Below, in pieces: positions 1 to 7,318 of a stretch of DNA of 33,236 bases; position 1 is the first letter of the stretch, and each line of letters begins with the position of its first letter. Below the pieces are notes generated by a model. It was not told the origin of the DNA. It was given only the letters and a program-made list of their open reading frames with translations, and ran no database searches. Where the stretch lies: contig JAPJQL010000038.1 in assembly GCA_030825115.1 (NCBI GenBank), positions 1-33,236 of the forward strand, given 5' to 3'. Origin of the DNA: Lachnospiraceae bacterium (GTDB lineage: Bacteria; Bacillota; Clostridia; Lachnospirales; Lachnospiraceae). Made by a program: the position numbers and the translations under genes.

Positions 1-3
1 ATA

Positions 4-32
4 TTGACGTTTTGAGGAATAAAGGGTATAGT
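4..32 (+). promoter_or_regulatory. Probable sigma-A promoter for the capsule leader
   Basis: A -35-like TTGACG (4-9) and a -10-like TATAGT (27-32) are separated by exactly 17 bases, giving a start near 39-40, about 50 bases before the riboswitch. A second AT-rich TATAAT at 41-46 has no good partner. A 13-base dyad, TTATGTCACATAA, lies just downstream at about 52-64 and could be an operator. The promoter is inferred from consensus match and position only. Confidence 0.5.
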
Positions 33-90
33 TTACATGATATAATTTATATTATGTCACATAAAGTAATAAAAAATAGAATAAATATGA

Positions 91-167
91 AAGCAAAATT
101 GTTGAAAGACAGTGGCGCAAAACTATAGGGGCTAATCTATATCAGATAGGATGCCAGCCAGTTGCTT
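91..167 (+). ncRNA. Cyclic di-GMP-I (GEMM-I) riboswitch aptamer
   Basis: The order of conserved GEMM-I elements is visible. P1 is formed by AAGCAA (91-96) with TTGCTT (162-167). P2 is ATTGTT (98-103) with GACAGT (108-113), closed by a GAAA tetraloop (104-107), as in known c-di-GMP-I aptamers. The linker GGCGCAAAAC (114-123) matches the conserved GACGCAAAGC-type joining segment. P3 contains GGGGCTAA (128-135), a tetraloop-receptor-like element, and closes with GCCAGCCAG (153-161). The family binds c-di-GMP and sits in mRNA leaders. The aptamer is followed directly by an intrinsic terminator, so it probably controls transcription of the capsule operon. The call rests on pattern recognition; a covariance-model search was not run. 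Confidence 0.85.
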
Positions 168-193
168 AACTTAATGAAATATAATTACGTATG

Positions 194-220
194 AAGCAGC
201 TTGGTAAAAGCTGCTTTTTT
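194..220 (+). terminator. Intrinsic terminator acting as riboswitch expression platform
   Basis: A perfect 9-bp stem, AAGCAGCTT (194-202) with AAGCTGCTT (208-216), has a 5-base loop and runs into a T tract ending at 220. The 5' arm (194-201) can instead pair over 8 bp, including one G-U, with AGTTGCTT (160-167), which contains the 3' strand of riboswitch P1. The two pairings exclude each other. The simplest model is that ligand-stabilised P1 frees the terminator, giving an OFF switch. Confidence 0.85.
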
Positions 221-283
221 TGCGTTTTCTTTTAACTTGAATATAATTTAAAAAGCGACAATTGATGGAAATGGGAGATAATT

Positions 284-607
284 ATGAAACAGAATGAGAT
301 GTTTCAGAAAATTTCAGAGGACACCGGCATGGAGTTGGGACAGATTGAAAAAGTATACCGTTCCATGATTAAGACAATGTCTGAAACTTTGTGCCAGGGA
401 GAAGAGGTTGTTCTTCTGCCGGAATGGGGAGTGTATATTCCGAAAGAATGGGATAATACAGGACTTGATGAGAATTCTCCTAAAACAAAAAGGCCTGCAC
501 ACTATAAGATCAGGTTCCGTCCGGGCAGCAAGCTGCAAAAAAAGCTGGTGATTGCTCCGGAGAAGAACGGACCGGATTCTTTTAAAGATGTGCGCCTGGA
601 TGCATAA
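284..607 (+). CDS. HU/IHF-like DNA-binding protein
   Basis: A 107-residue protein whose first 55 residues follow the HU/IHF pattern: a helical start (FQKISEDTGMELGQIEKVY), then KTMSETLCQGEEVVLLPEWGVY, equivalent to the family's E-x-L-x-x-G-x-x-V-x-L-x-x-F-G-x-F core. A beta-arm-like segment rich in Lys and Pro follows, then IRFRPGSKLQKKL, equivalent to the HU tail. About 15 extra residues extend past the usual end near residue 90. HU proteins bind and bend DNA as dimers; whether this divergent one does is inference. It is the first gene after the riboswitch and lies 10 bases before cpsB, so it is probably co-transcribed with the capsule genes. The start has an upstream GGGAGATA-type site. Confidence 0.75.
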   Translation: MKQNEMFQKISEDTGMELGQIEKVYRSMIKTMSETLCQGEEVVLLPEWGVYIPKEWDNTGLDENSPKTKRPAHYKIRFRPGSKLQKKLVIAPEKNGPDSFKDVRLDA

Positions 608-617
608 GGAGGACCAG

Positions 618-1358
618 ATGGAAGGGATGATCGATGTCCATGCCCATCTCCTGCCAGGCGTTGACGACGGCGCATCTGACTGGGAGGAAGCCAGATGGAT
701 GCTAAACTGTGCTTATGAGCAGGGAATCCATGCGGTGATTGCTACTCCGCATTATTCCCACAGGCAGGACCCGGACCGGCTCAGACAGAAAGCCCAAAAG
801 CTCGCTATAGAGGCAGAGAAGATTGCATCAGATTTCAAGGTGTATCTGGGACAGGAGATTCTTTATTTTGACAGTATCGTGGAACATCTGCAGGAAGGTC
901 ACGCCCTGACCCTTGCGGACAGCCGGTATGTGCTGGTGGAGTTCATGCCCCAGACCCCCTACAAAAAGATGTATCAGGGGATAAGAAAAATTATGCTGGC
1001 AGGTTTTTACCCGGTTGTAGCCCATGTGGAGCGGTATGATGCCCTGCGGGATGAGGGACAGATGGAAGAACTTGCCGAAACAGGCTGTATGATGCAGATG
1101 AATTATCGAAGTCTGGAAGGCGGTTTTTTTAACCGCAACGTCAGATGGTGCCGCAGGCAGGTTCTGGCAGGCAGGATTGGGCTGTTGGGCACAGATGCCC
1201 ACCATCGCGATTACAGGACGCCGGAGATCCGCGAAAGTCTTCGATGGCTTCAAACTCATGCGAATGAGCAATTATCCGCTATGACGCGGAATCATGCATT
1301 GGATATTCTTAGCCAGGGGATGGGAGAATCCGGTGCGGAAATCTTAAAAACAAGATAA
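618..1358 (+). CDS. cpsB: CpsB/CapC-family protein-tyrosine phosphatase (PHP fold)
   Basis: This is a PHP-type, metal-dependent phosphatase expected to remove phosphate from the tyrosine cluster of the CpsD kinase. The diagnostic N-terminal motif IDVHAHLLPGVDDG is present, followed by IATPHY (metal-binding His), PVVAHVERY and GTDAHH near the C-terminus, all typical of CpsB/CapC/YwqE. I place the start at the ATG at 618, since AAGGAGG (606-612) lies 5 bases upstream and the encoded 246 residues match the family length. An upstream in-frame start at 552 would overlap the HU-like gene and add a non-conserved tail. It sits directly before cpsC and cpsD, the standard order in Bacillota. Confidence 0.93.
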   Translation: MEGMIDVHAHLLPGVDDGASDWEEARWMLNCAYEQGIHAVIATPHYSHRQDPDRLRQKAQKLAIEAEKIASDFKVYLGQEILYFDSIVEHLQEGHALTLADSRYVLVEFMPQTPYKKMYQGIRKIMLAGFYPVVAHVERYDALRDEGQMEELAETGCMMQMNYRSLEGGFFNRNVRWCRRQVLAGRIGLLGTDAHHRDYRTPEIRESLRWLQTHANEQLSAMTRNHALDILSQGMGESGAEILKTR

Positions 1359-1370
1359 GGGATAGGGAAG

Positions 1371-2159
1371 ATGGAAAAAGCATACGAGACAGATGATGAG
1401 ATTGAAATTGATTTATGGGAGATATTTTTCGCGCTGCGCGCAAAACTGTGGGTGATCATCCTGGCCCTGGTGCTGGGAAGCGGACTGGCCGTGGCATACA
1501 GCAAGGTAGTGCTGACGCCAAAATACACTTCGACATCGATGGTCTACATACTTTCAAAAGAGACGACCCTGACTTCGCTGGCAGACCTGCAGATTGGAAG
1601 CCAGTTGACAAAGGATTACCGGGTGGTGGCAACCAGCCGTCCTGTCTTACAGGAAGTGATCGATACGCTGGCGCTGGATATGGAATATGAGGAACTGAAG
1701 GCAGCGATAAAGCTGGATAACCCGTCAGACACCCGAATATTGAGCATCTCGATCGAAGATCCGGACCCGGCACGGGCGAAGGCCATCGTAGACACTGTGG
1801 CTAAGGTATCCTCCACCCATATCGGGGACATCATGGAGATGACGCCGCCCAAGATCATTGAGGAAGGCATTGTGTCAGAGAATAAGAGCAGCCCTCATAC
1901 CACAAAAAATGCAGCAATGGGTGGAATGGCGGCAGCATTTTTGGTCTGTGCGCTGATTGTCCTTCAGGTAATATTGAATGATACGATCCGTACCGAAGAG
2001 GATGTGGAGAAATATCTCCAGCTGTCCATCCTGGCGGCTGTGCCTGAGCGGGAGGAAAACCGCAGCAATCCAAAGTCTGGCAAGCGCCGGAAGGTAAAGA
2101 AAAGCAGCATAGAGAGCGAACAAAACAGAAAGTCCAGAAAAAGAGGTAAAAGGGCATGA
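1371..2159 (+). CDS. cpsC: CpsC/Wzz-type chain-length and kinase-adaptor protein
   Basis: This 262-residue membrane protein belongs to the polysaccharide co-polymerase (Wzz/YveK/CapA) family, which controls chain length and activates the BY-kinase. An acidic N-terminus is followed by one membrane helix at about 26-45. The extracytoplasmic part begins with the typical PKYTSTSMVYI strand, and a second helix lies at about 181-202. After it comes the short cytoplasmic segment NDTIRTEEDVEKYL, typical of the activator region that contacts CpsD. The tail is strongly basic, with several Lys/Arg clusters. It starts 12 bases after cpsB, and its stop codon overlaps the cpsD start, which implies translational coupling. 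Confidence 0.92.
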   Translation: MEKAYETDDEIEIDLWEIFFALRAKLWVIILALVLGSGLAVAYSKVVLTPKYTSTSMVYILSKETTLTSLADLQIGSQLTKDYRVVATSRPVLQEVIDTLALDMEYEELKAAIKLDNPSDTRILSISIEDPDPARAKAIVDTVAKVSSTHIGDIMEMTPPKIIEEGIVSENKSSPHTTKNAAMGGMAAAFLVCALIVLQVILNDTIRTEEDVEKYLQLSILAAVPEREENRSNPKSGKRRKVKKSSIESEQNRKSRKRGKRA

Positions 2160-2926
2160 AGCAGCAGATAACTTTGAAAAATGTGACATCAGGTGATTAT
2201 GCATATGAGGAAGCAATCAAAACTCTCCGGACCAATATTCAATTCTGCGGGAGCAATATCCGGGTCATAATGATGACAAGCTCAGTGCCGAATGAGGGCA
2301 AGAGCAGTATCACCTTCGCTCTGGCACGTTCCCTGGCCCAGACCGGGAAGAGGGTATTGCTGATCGACGCGGATATCCGTAAATCGGTTCTGGTATCACG
2401 TTATCAGCTTGAGAAAGACGTGTTTGGGCTGTCCCAGTTTTTGAGCGGTCAGAAGAAACTGGACGAAGTGCTCTATGCTACCAATGTGGAGTTTCTGGAT
2501 GTGATTTTCTCCGGCCCCTATTCGCCTAATCCGGCGGAACTTTTGGAAGAGGAACTGTTTACCAATCTGGTAGAACGGTCGAAAGCAGAGTATGACTACA
2601 TCATCATTGATACCCCGCCGATCACAAACGTGATCGATGCGGCCATCGTGGCAAAAGTGTGCGATGGGGCTGCCCTGGTGATAGAAAGCGGCGCAATCAG
2701 CTACCGGATTGCCCAGAGGGTAAAACAGCAGCTTGAGAAGACCGGCTGCAGAATCCTGGGGGTTGTTTTGAATAAGGTTGGCGGTGAAAACAGCGGATAT
2801 TACAGCAAGTACTATGGAGCCTACGGCAGATATGGGAAATATAGCAGATACAGTAAATATTATGGGAAAGAATATGGCGGTTTAGATGACGAACATGAAA
2901 GCGGGAAATCGGAAAAAACCAGTTAA
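2156..2926 (+). CDS. cpsD: CpsD/CapB-family bacterial tyrosine autokinase
   Basis: A cytoplasmic BY-kinase that autophosphorylates on C-terminal tyrosines and partners with CpsC at the membrane. All signature elements are visible: Walker A SSVPNEGKS (42-50), Walker A' LLIDADIRK (68-76), Walker B IIIDTPP (150-156), and a C-terminal cluster of 11 tyrosines between residues 216 and 241 in a Gly/Ser/Lys-rich setting. The EEAIKTLRTNI segment near the N-terminus is the oligomerisation motif common to the family. The length of 256 is slightly above the usual 230-250 because of the long tyrosine tail. The ATG overlaps the cpsC stop (ATGA). Confidence 0.95.
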   Translation: MKQQITLKNVTSGDYAYEEAIKTLRTNIQFCGSNIRVIMMTSSVPNEGKSSITFALARSLAQTGKRVLLIDADIRKSVLVSRYQLEKDVFGLSQFLSGQKKLDEVLYATNVEFLDVIFSGPYSPNPAELLEEELFTNLVERSKAEYDYIIIDTPPITNVIDAAIVAKVCDGAALVIESGAISYRIAQRVKQQLEKTGCRILGVVLNKVGGENSGYYSKYYGAYGRYGKYSRYSKYYGKEYGGLDDEHESGKSEKTS

Positions 2927-3929
2927 GTGGAAAGTATACGGCATATGCGGAGCTGTTCTTGCCATAGCTGCTGTCTGGTTTACCTGGTATAGCTGGAACC
3001 TTTATCAGCAGAAGAAGGCAACAGAAGCACGGATAGCCGCCTCTCCGTTTGAAACACCGGAAGATGACGGGGACGGTCTGATTGAGTACCAGGGAGACGT
3101 GTACGAACGGAATCCGTCTGTAAAAGCAATTCTCTGTATCGGTGTGGATTCTTCCGGGACGATGGAACAGAAGGTGACTGGTGACGGCGGACAGGCGGAT
3201 GGGCTGTTCTTAATCGCCCATGACGTGGCTAAAGATTACGTGAGAATCCTGATGATCCCAAGAGACACGATGACGCCGATCACCCTGACTGATTTAAGCG
3301 GCAACATCCTTGGAAAAACAGAGCATCATATCACATTGGCTTATGGATATGGCGATGGACGGGAGAAGAGCTGTGAATGGACGGCAGAGGCAGTGTCGGA
3401 GCTTTTGTCCGGGCTGCGGATTGACGGATATCTTGCGATGAATACCAGCATGATTCCTGTGCTGAATGATATGGTTGGAGGCGTTCCCGTAACAGTCGAA
3501 GTGGATGGGATGGAGCGCCGTGATCCGGAACTTGTGAAAGGGGCTGCGGTTACACTGAAAGGGAAGCAGGCAGATATTTTCGTCCGCTACCGGGATATTG
3601 ATCTCGATAACAGCGCCATTACCCGGATGACCCAGCAGAGGCAGTACATGGAAAACTATTTTACTGCGCTGAAGCAGAGTGCGGCAAAAGACGACCAGTT
3701 GATCACAAGGCTGATGAATACAATTGAAAAAGACATGATAACCAATATGCCCAAAGACCAGTATATGAGAATTGGGCTCGATATTATAAACAGCAGCCAG
3801 GCTCTGGCGGGGGATGATATTTTAACGATTCCGGGGGAGGCAGTAACGACAGAGATGTTCGACGAGTTCCATCATGACCCGGAAGGAACCCTTAAGATGG
3901 TTCTGGAGCTGTTCTACCGCAGGCGGTAG
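2886..3929 (+). CDS. LytR-CpsA-Psr (LCP) family polymer ligase
   Basis: LCP enzymes move undecaprenyl-pyrophosphate-linked glycopolymers, including capsule, onto peptidoglycan outside the cell. The protein has a short basic N-terminus, one signal-anchor helix (about 18-37) and then an extracellular LCP domain. Visible motifs are ILCIGVDSSG, ADGLFLIAHD with the conserved Asp, the IPRDT pyrophosphate-binding motif (124-128), the G-x-x-x-x-x-N-x-x-x-x-x-x-N-D-x-V-G-G-V block (YLAMNTSMIPVLNDMVGGV) and the RMTQQRQYM segment near the end. The start overlaps the end of cpsD by 41 bases; the ATG at 2895 is an alternative. The 347-residue length lacks the extra N-terminal helices found in larger LCP proteins. 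Confidence 0.93.
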   Translation: MTNMKAGNRKKPVKWKVYGICGAVLAIAAVWFTWYSWNLYQQKKATEARIAASPFETPEDDGDGLIEYQGDVYERNPSVKAILCIGVDSSGTMEQKVTGDGGQADGLFLIAHDVAKDYVRILMIPRDTMTPITLTDLSGNILGKTEHHITLAYGYGDGREKSCEWTAEAVSELLSGLRIDGYLAMNTSMIPVLNDMVGGVPVTVEVDGMERRDPELVKGAAVTLKGKQADIFVRYRDIDLDNSAITRMTQQRQYMENYFTALKQSAAKDDQLITRLMNTIEKDMITNMPKDQYMRIGLDIINSSQALAGDDILTIPGEAVTTEMFDEFHHDPEGTLKMVLELFYRRR

Positions 3930-3992
3930 AGTATGAGAAAGCTTATAACCGGCTTTTTACATGCCGGATTATAGGGGCAGGGTAAACCTGCC
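3913..3992 (+). other. Cluster of three RNA hairpins before the secreted-protein gene
   Basis: Three inverted repeats follow each other. TCTACCGC and GCGGTAGA (3913-3930) bracket two bases and overlap the LCP stop codon. TATAACCGGC (3944-3953) pairs with GCCGG-A-TTATA (3963-3973) with one bulged base. GGCAGG (3976-3981) pairs with CCTGCC (3987-3992). None is followed by a T tract, so they do not look like intrinsic terminators. They could stabilise or process the mRNA, which is inference. Confidence 0.6.
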
Positions 3993-4019
3993 AACATAAA
4001 GAAAGGAAAGGTGATTCCA

Positions 4020-4616
4020 ATGAAAAAGAAAGTTTTAGCAACTTTCCTGGTTGCGGCGATGGTAGCGGCAATGCCGATGAGCGCACTGGCAGCAAGAAGC
4101 TCCTCCACAAGCTCCAGCAGCAGTGACTCTTCCTATACTACTACGACCACCACAACCAACACCAGTGGTACCACAACAACCACAGAAGACGGAAAATCCC
4201 TGACAACCAACGGCGCTGGCTCTAACACAGAAAGTGTAAGTGCAGTATTCGCAGTTGGCCATGCTGAGACGGCAGGTCTGCCGGAAACGGTAGTGTCCTC
4301 CATCAACAGCATTAATGCAGGAACAGATCTGGCTGCAGCTGTGGGAAACCCTGATTTGGCAGGCTATGCAGCCTTAACCAAGACAGCGGCAGTTGTGCTT
4401 CAGGATGCGGCCACCAAGGGCGTAGCCAACAAGGAAGCCACAGTGACCCTTTACATCCCGAACCTCATTGAGGGACTTCAGAATGTGAAGATTCTCTATT
4501 ATGAGAATGCAACCGGTCTGTGGAAGGTAGTAGATCCGGCCGCAATTGACTTCAGTAAGAAGACAGTTACGTTCACAATGTTTGGATCTGGTACGGTAAC
4601 GGTTATCCATCAGTAA
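4020..4616 (+). CDS. Secreted Ser/Thr-rich protein of unknown function
   Basis: The protein has a clear Sec signal peptide (Lys-rich start, hydrophobic core, probable cleavage after SALA at residue 24). A low-complexity Ser/Thr linker of about 35 residues follows (runs of Ser, then Thr), then a compact domain of about 130 residues ending in a beta-rich stretch (VTLYIPNL, VKILYYENATGLWKVVD, VTFTMFGSGTVTVI). No LPXTG anchor, lipobox or catalytic motif is visible. I use the ATG at 4020 (198 residues), 7 bases after GGAAAGG; the GTG at 4011 would only add three residues. The Thr-rich linker could be O-glycosylated. Position between the LCP gene and the sugar dehydratase suggests a cell-surface role with the capsule, but the function is not recognised. 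Confidence 0.85.
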   Translation: MKKKVLATFLVAAMVAAMPMSALAARSSSTSSSSSDSSYTTTTTTTNTSGTTTTTEDGKSLTTNGAGSNTESVSAVFAVGHAETAGLPETVVSSINSINAGTDLAAAVGNPDLAGYAALTKTAAVVLQDAATKGVANKEATVTLYIPNLIEGLQNVKILYYENATGLWKVVDPAAIDFSKKTVTFTMFGSGTVTVIHQ

Positions 4617-4630
4617 GAGGGGACTGGTCA

Positions 4631-4660
4631 AGGGGCATCTTCTTTTATGGAGATGCCTCT
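4631..4660 (+). other. 10-bp stem-loop after the secreted-protein gene
   Basis: AGGGGCATCT (4631-4640) pairs with AGATGCCTCT (4651-4660) with one G-U and a 10-base loop. No T tract follows, so it is probably an mRNA 3'-protecting or processing structure rather than a full terminator. With the hairpins at 3913-3992 it brackets the secreted-protein gene. Confidence 0.6.
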
Positions 4661-4759
4661 GATACAAAGAATCTAAAAAGAAACGCGGGATGTTCTGACC
4701 AGCGTACAGGAAATTCCTGTGTGATGGTGAGTACATCGAAAGATGGGGGGATGAAATCT

Positions 4760-6742
4760 ATGTTAGTTGATAAGTTTTTGCCGAAAAATAAGTGGACGAG
4801 GTCAATTTTATTTTTAATCTATGATATTTGTATGATTGGAATCTGTGCCTTTCTGGCACTTTGGGTTCGTTTTGATCTGTCAGCGGCGGCTATTCCGTCG
4901 CGGTATATCAATACGGCGGTTCATATGTCAGGGATTATTCTTGGAGTTACGGTTGCCACATTCTGCATATGGAAGATGTATTCGACCATGTGGGGAGGCG
5001 CAGGAGTACGTGAGATGCTCCAGGTGACAGGAGCGTGTTTTACGGGGACATGTCTGCAATATGTTTTTATAAAGATGGCTGGCAATTCTCTTCCCAGAAG
5101 CTATTTCCTGCTATGGTTCCTCTTTATGACTGCGACGATAGGAGCGAGCCGTATGAGCTACCGGGTTATGAGAGTCATTAGCTGCCGGTGGCATTCGAGA
5201 AAGCGGCTTCCGGACAGGAAACGGGTGATGATCGTAGGCGGCGGACAAGCGGGAACGCTTTTGGTCAAAGAACTGAAAAATAGTGATAAGTCTTTGGCAG
5301 AACCGGTCTGCATCATGGATGATGACAGCGCCAAGCTGGGAAAATATATCAGCGGGGTTCCCGTAAAGGGAGATACCGGCAGTATCGTTGAATGGGCAGA
5401 GCGGATGGCGGTAGATGAAATCTATATTGCCCTTCCGTCAGCCAGCCCGGCTGATAAAAAACGGGTGTTGGAGATCTGCCAGGCGACGGGAAAGCATCTG
5501 AAAATCCTGCCGGGCATATACCAGCTGGCAAATGGAGAAGTGAATGTCACAAAGCTTCGGAATGTACAAATCGAGGATTTGCTGGGCAGAGAGCCGATTC
5601 AGGTCAACCTCTCAGAAATCATGGGCTATATACAGGGCAAGACTGTGCTTGTGACCGGTGGCGGCGGCTCGATCGGGAGTGAGCTTTGCCGGCAGCTGGC
5701 GCTGCACGGAGTTGGGCAACTGATCATATTTGACATGTATGAGAATAACGCCTATGACATTCAGCAGGAATTGAAAAGAAATTATCCGGATCTGGATTTG
5801 ATCGTATTGATTGGCTCTGTCAGGAACACAAACCGTCTGGAAGCGGTGTTCAATACATACCACCCGGATATCGTGTACCATGCTGCAGCCCATAAGCATG
5901 TTCCTCTTATGGAAGATAGTCCGAACGAAGCAATCAAGAATAACGTAATCGGAACTTACAAGACTGCAAAGGCGGCTATCCGGCATCATGTGGAGCGATT
6001 TGTCCTGATTTCTACGGATAAAGCGGTGAACCCGACCAACATTATGGGAGCAAGCAAGAGGCTGTGTGAGATGGTAATCCAGATGTGCAGCAGAGAAGGG
6101 GAGACCCGGTTTATGGCTGTCCGGTTTGGCAATGTGCTGGGAAGCAACGGAAGCGTGATTCCGCTGTTTAAAAAGCAGATTGAAGAGGGCGGTCCGGTGA
6201 CGGTTACACATCCCGACATTATCCGGTATTTCATGACGATACCAGAAGCGGTGAGCCTGGTGCTGCAGGCCGGGGCTTATGCTAAGGGCGGTGAGATATT
6301 TGTCCTGAACATGGGAGAACCGGTGAAGATTCTCGATATGGCGGAGAAACTAATCCGGCTGTCCGGCTATATTCCTTACCAGGATATGATGATTACGTTT
6401 ACCGGCCTGAGACCGGGAGAAAAGCTTTATGAAGAACTTCTGATGGATGAGGAGGGGCTTACAGAGACGAAGAATAAACGAATCTTTATTGGGAAGCCGA
6501 TTTCTATGGATTATGAGGATTTTAAGCGGGGGATTCGGAAGCTGGATGAGGCAGTCTGGAGAGAGACGGACGATATTCGCAGGCTGGTGAAGGAATTGGT
6601 GCCGGGGTATCATTATAATGAAGAATTGGGAATTCAGGAAGCGGCGGTTTCTTGCGTACTGGAAGAGAATGTGCTACTGGATGAGAGGTTTGGGGTTCAT
6701 GAGAAAAGAGCCAGTTATAATATCTGGAGGGAGAAGGTGTAG
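4760..6742 (+). CDS. Membrane-bound UDP-HexNAc 4,6-dehydratase, FlaA1/CapD/PglF type
   Basis: This enzyme is expected to convert UDP-GlcNAc to the 4-keto-6-deoxy sugar, the first committed step to 2,4-diamino-trideoxy or N-acetyl-6-deoxy sugars. Four membrane helices fill the first 130 residues. A Rossmann domain beginning VMIVGGGQAG follows, then an SDR domain starting VLVTGGGGSIGSE near residue 295. The catalytic region reads STDKAVNPTNIMGASKR near residues 418-434, with Met in place of the usual SDR Tyr (M-x-x-x-K), as in the large membrane-bound WbpM-like enzymes. I prefer the ATG at 4760, 9 bases after GGGGGG; starts at GTG 4721, ATG 4724 and ATG 4751 are alternatives. It pairs functionally with the aminotransferase at 7319. 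Confidence 0.93.
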   Translation: MLVDKFLPKNKWTRSILFLIYDICMIGICAFLALWVRFDLSAAAIPSRYINTAVHMSGIILGVTVATFCIWKMYSTMWGGAGVREMLQVTGACFTGTCLQYVFIKMAGNSLPRSYFLLWFLFMTATIGASRMSYRVMRVISCRWHSRKRLPDRKRVMIVGGGQAGTLLVKELKNSDKSLAEPVCIMDDDSAKLGKYISGVPVKGDTGSIVEWAERMAVDEIYIALPSASPADKKRVLEICQATGKHLKILPGIYQLANGEVNVTKLRNVQIEDLLGREPIQVNLSEIMGYIQGKTVLVTGGGGSIGSELCRQLALHGVGQLIIFDMYENNAYDIQQELKRNYPDLDLIVLIGSVRNTNRLEAVFNTYHPDIVYHAAAHKHVPLMEDSPNEAIKNNVIGTYKTAKAAIRHHVERFVLISTDKAVNPTNIMGASKRLCEMVIQMCSREGETRFMAVRFGNVLGSNGSVIPLFKKQIEEGGPVTVTHPDIIRYFMTIPEAVSLVLQAGAYAKGGEIFVLNMGEPVKILDMAEKLIRLSGYIPYQDMMITFTGLRPGEKLYEELLMDEEGLTETKNKRIFIGKPISMDYEDFKRGIRKLDEAVWRETDDIRRLVKELVPGYHYNEELGIQEAAVSCVLEENVLLDERFGVHEKRASYNIWREKV

Positions 6743-7318
6743 TGTCTAAAAAGTGATAAAGAATATAGGAAATTCATTTGAAAAAGGAAGCACAAAACGA
6801 TGAATATATAGAGTTTTATACCATTTTTTGATGAGGTATGGGGGATATTGGCGTTTATTGATACAGAATATGGCACATGGGACACTGATCCTGTGGCTCT
6901 GGAAAAGTTTTTCTTGATTTACCCCGATGTGAAAGTTGTAGTTGTGGCACACTTGGTAAAATTGATGAAATCAAAGCTATTTGTGGCAAGCACGGTGTTG
7001 TCATTGTTGAAGATGATGCTGAGTCTTTTGGTGTTACATATAAAGGTAAGTAGATAGGTAGCTTGAGGAATTGTGAAGTTATTTTGTAACGTACAGACAA
7101 AAATCTGTTTCATGGTTATAGGCGTGGAGAAAAACTAAGAGTAAAAGAACAGGAGCAAGCTAGTATACCAAAGCCGCCTGTGTTTGATTATGACGAGCCT
7201 TGGGTACAGCGGTACATCAAGGACTTCGGCACAAGGCCGAGTTTCTTCTGAAAGTAATGGAACTATTTAAGCTATTTTGCTATTCAAATGATTCGAGATA
7301 CAAGAGGGAGTTAAAACA
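6743..7318 (+). pseudogene. Decayed sugar aminotransferase and unassigned remnant
   Basis: This 576-base stretch holds no intact gene. Bases 6851-6954 encode a DegT/DnrJ-type aminotransferase piece (DTEYGTWDTDP, YPDVKVVVVAH). The match continues in another frame from 6955 (GKIDEIKAICGKHG, IVEDDAESFG, TYKGK) until an in-frame TAG at 7051-7053. A short deletion where LYGTP-like residues are expected accounts for the frame change. Neither end of the gene is present. From 7090 to 7251 a third open segment without a start ends in PVFDYDEPWVQRY and GTRPSFF followed by TGA; I do not recognise it. The fragment differs from the intact aminotransferase at 7319, so it is a relic of a different sugar pathway rather than a partial duplicate. 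Confidence 0.75.

Noticed and set aside
314..538. Minus-strand open frames inside the HU-like, cps and liv genes
   Set aside because: They lie wholly inside strongly supported + strand genes, lack ribosome binding sites and have no family resemblance.
4020..4616. Sortase-anchored surface protein
   Set aside because: There is no LPXTG-like motif, C-terminal hydrophobic segment or basic tail; only a signal peptide is visible.
6848..7057. 69-residue open frame as a real small gene
   Set aside because: Its N-terminal half matches the middle of a larger aminotransferase and the match then jumps to another frame, so it is part of a decayed gene.
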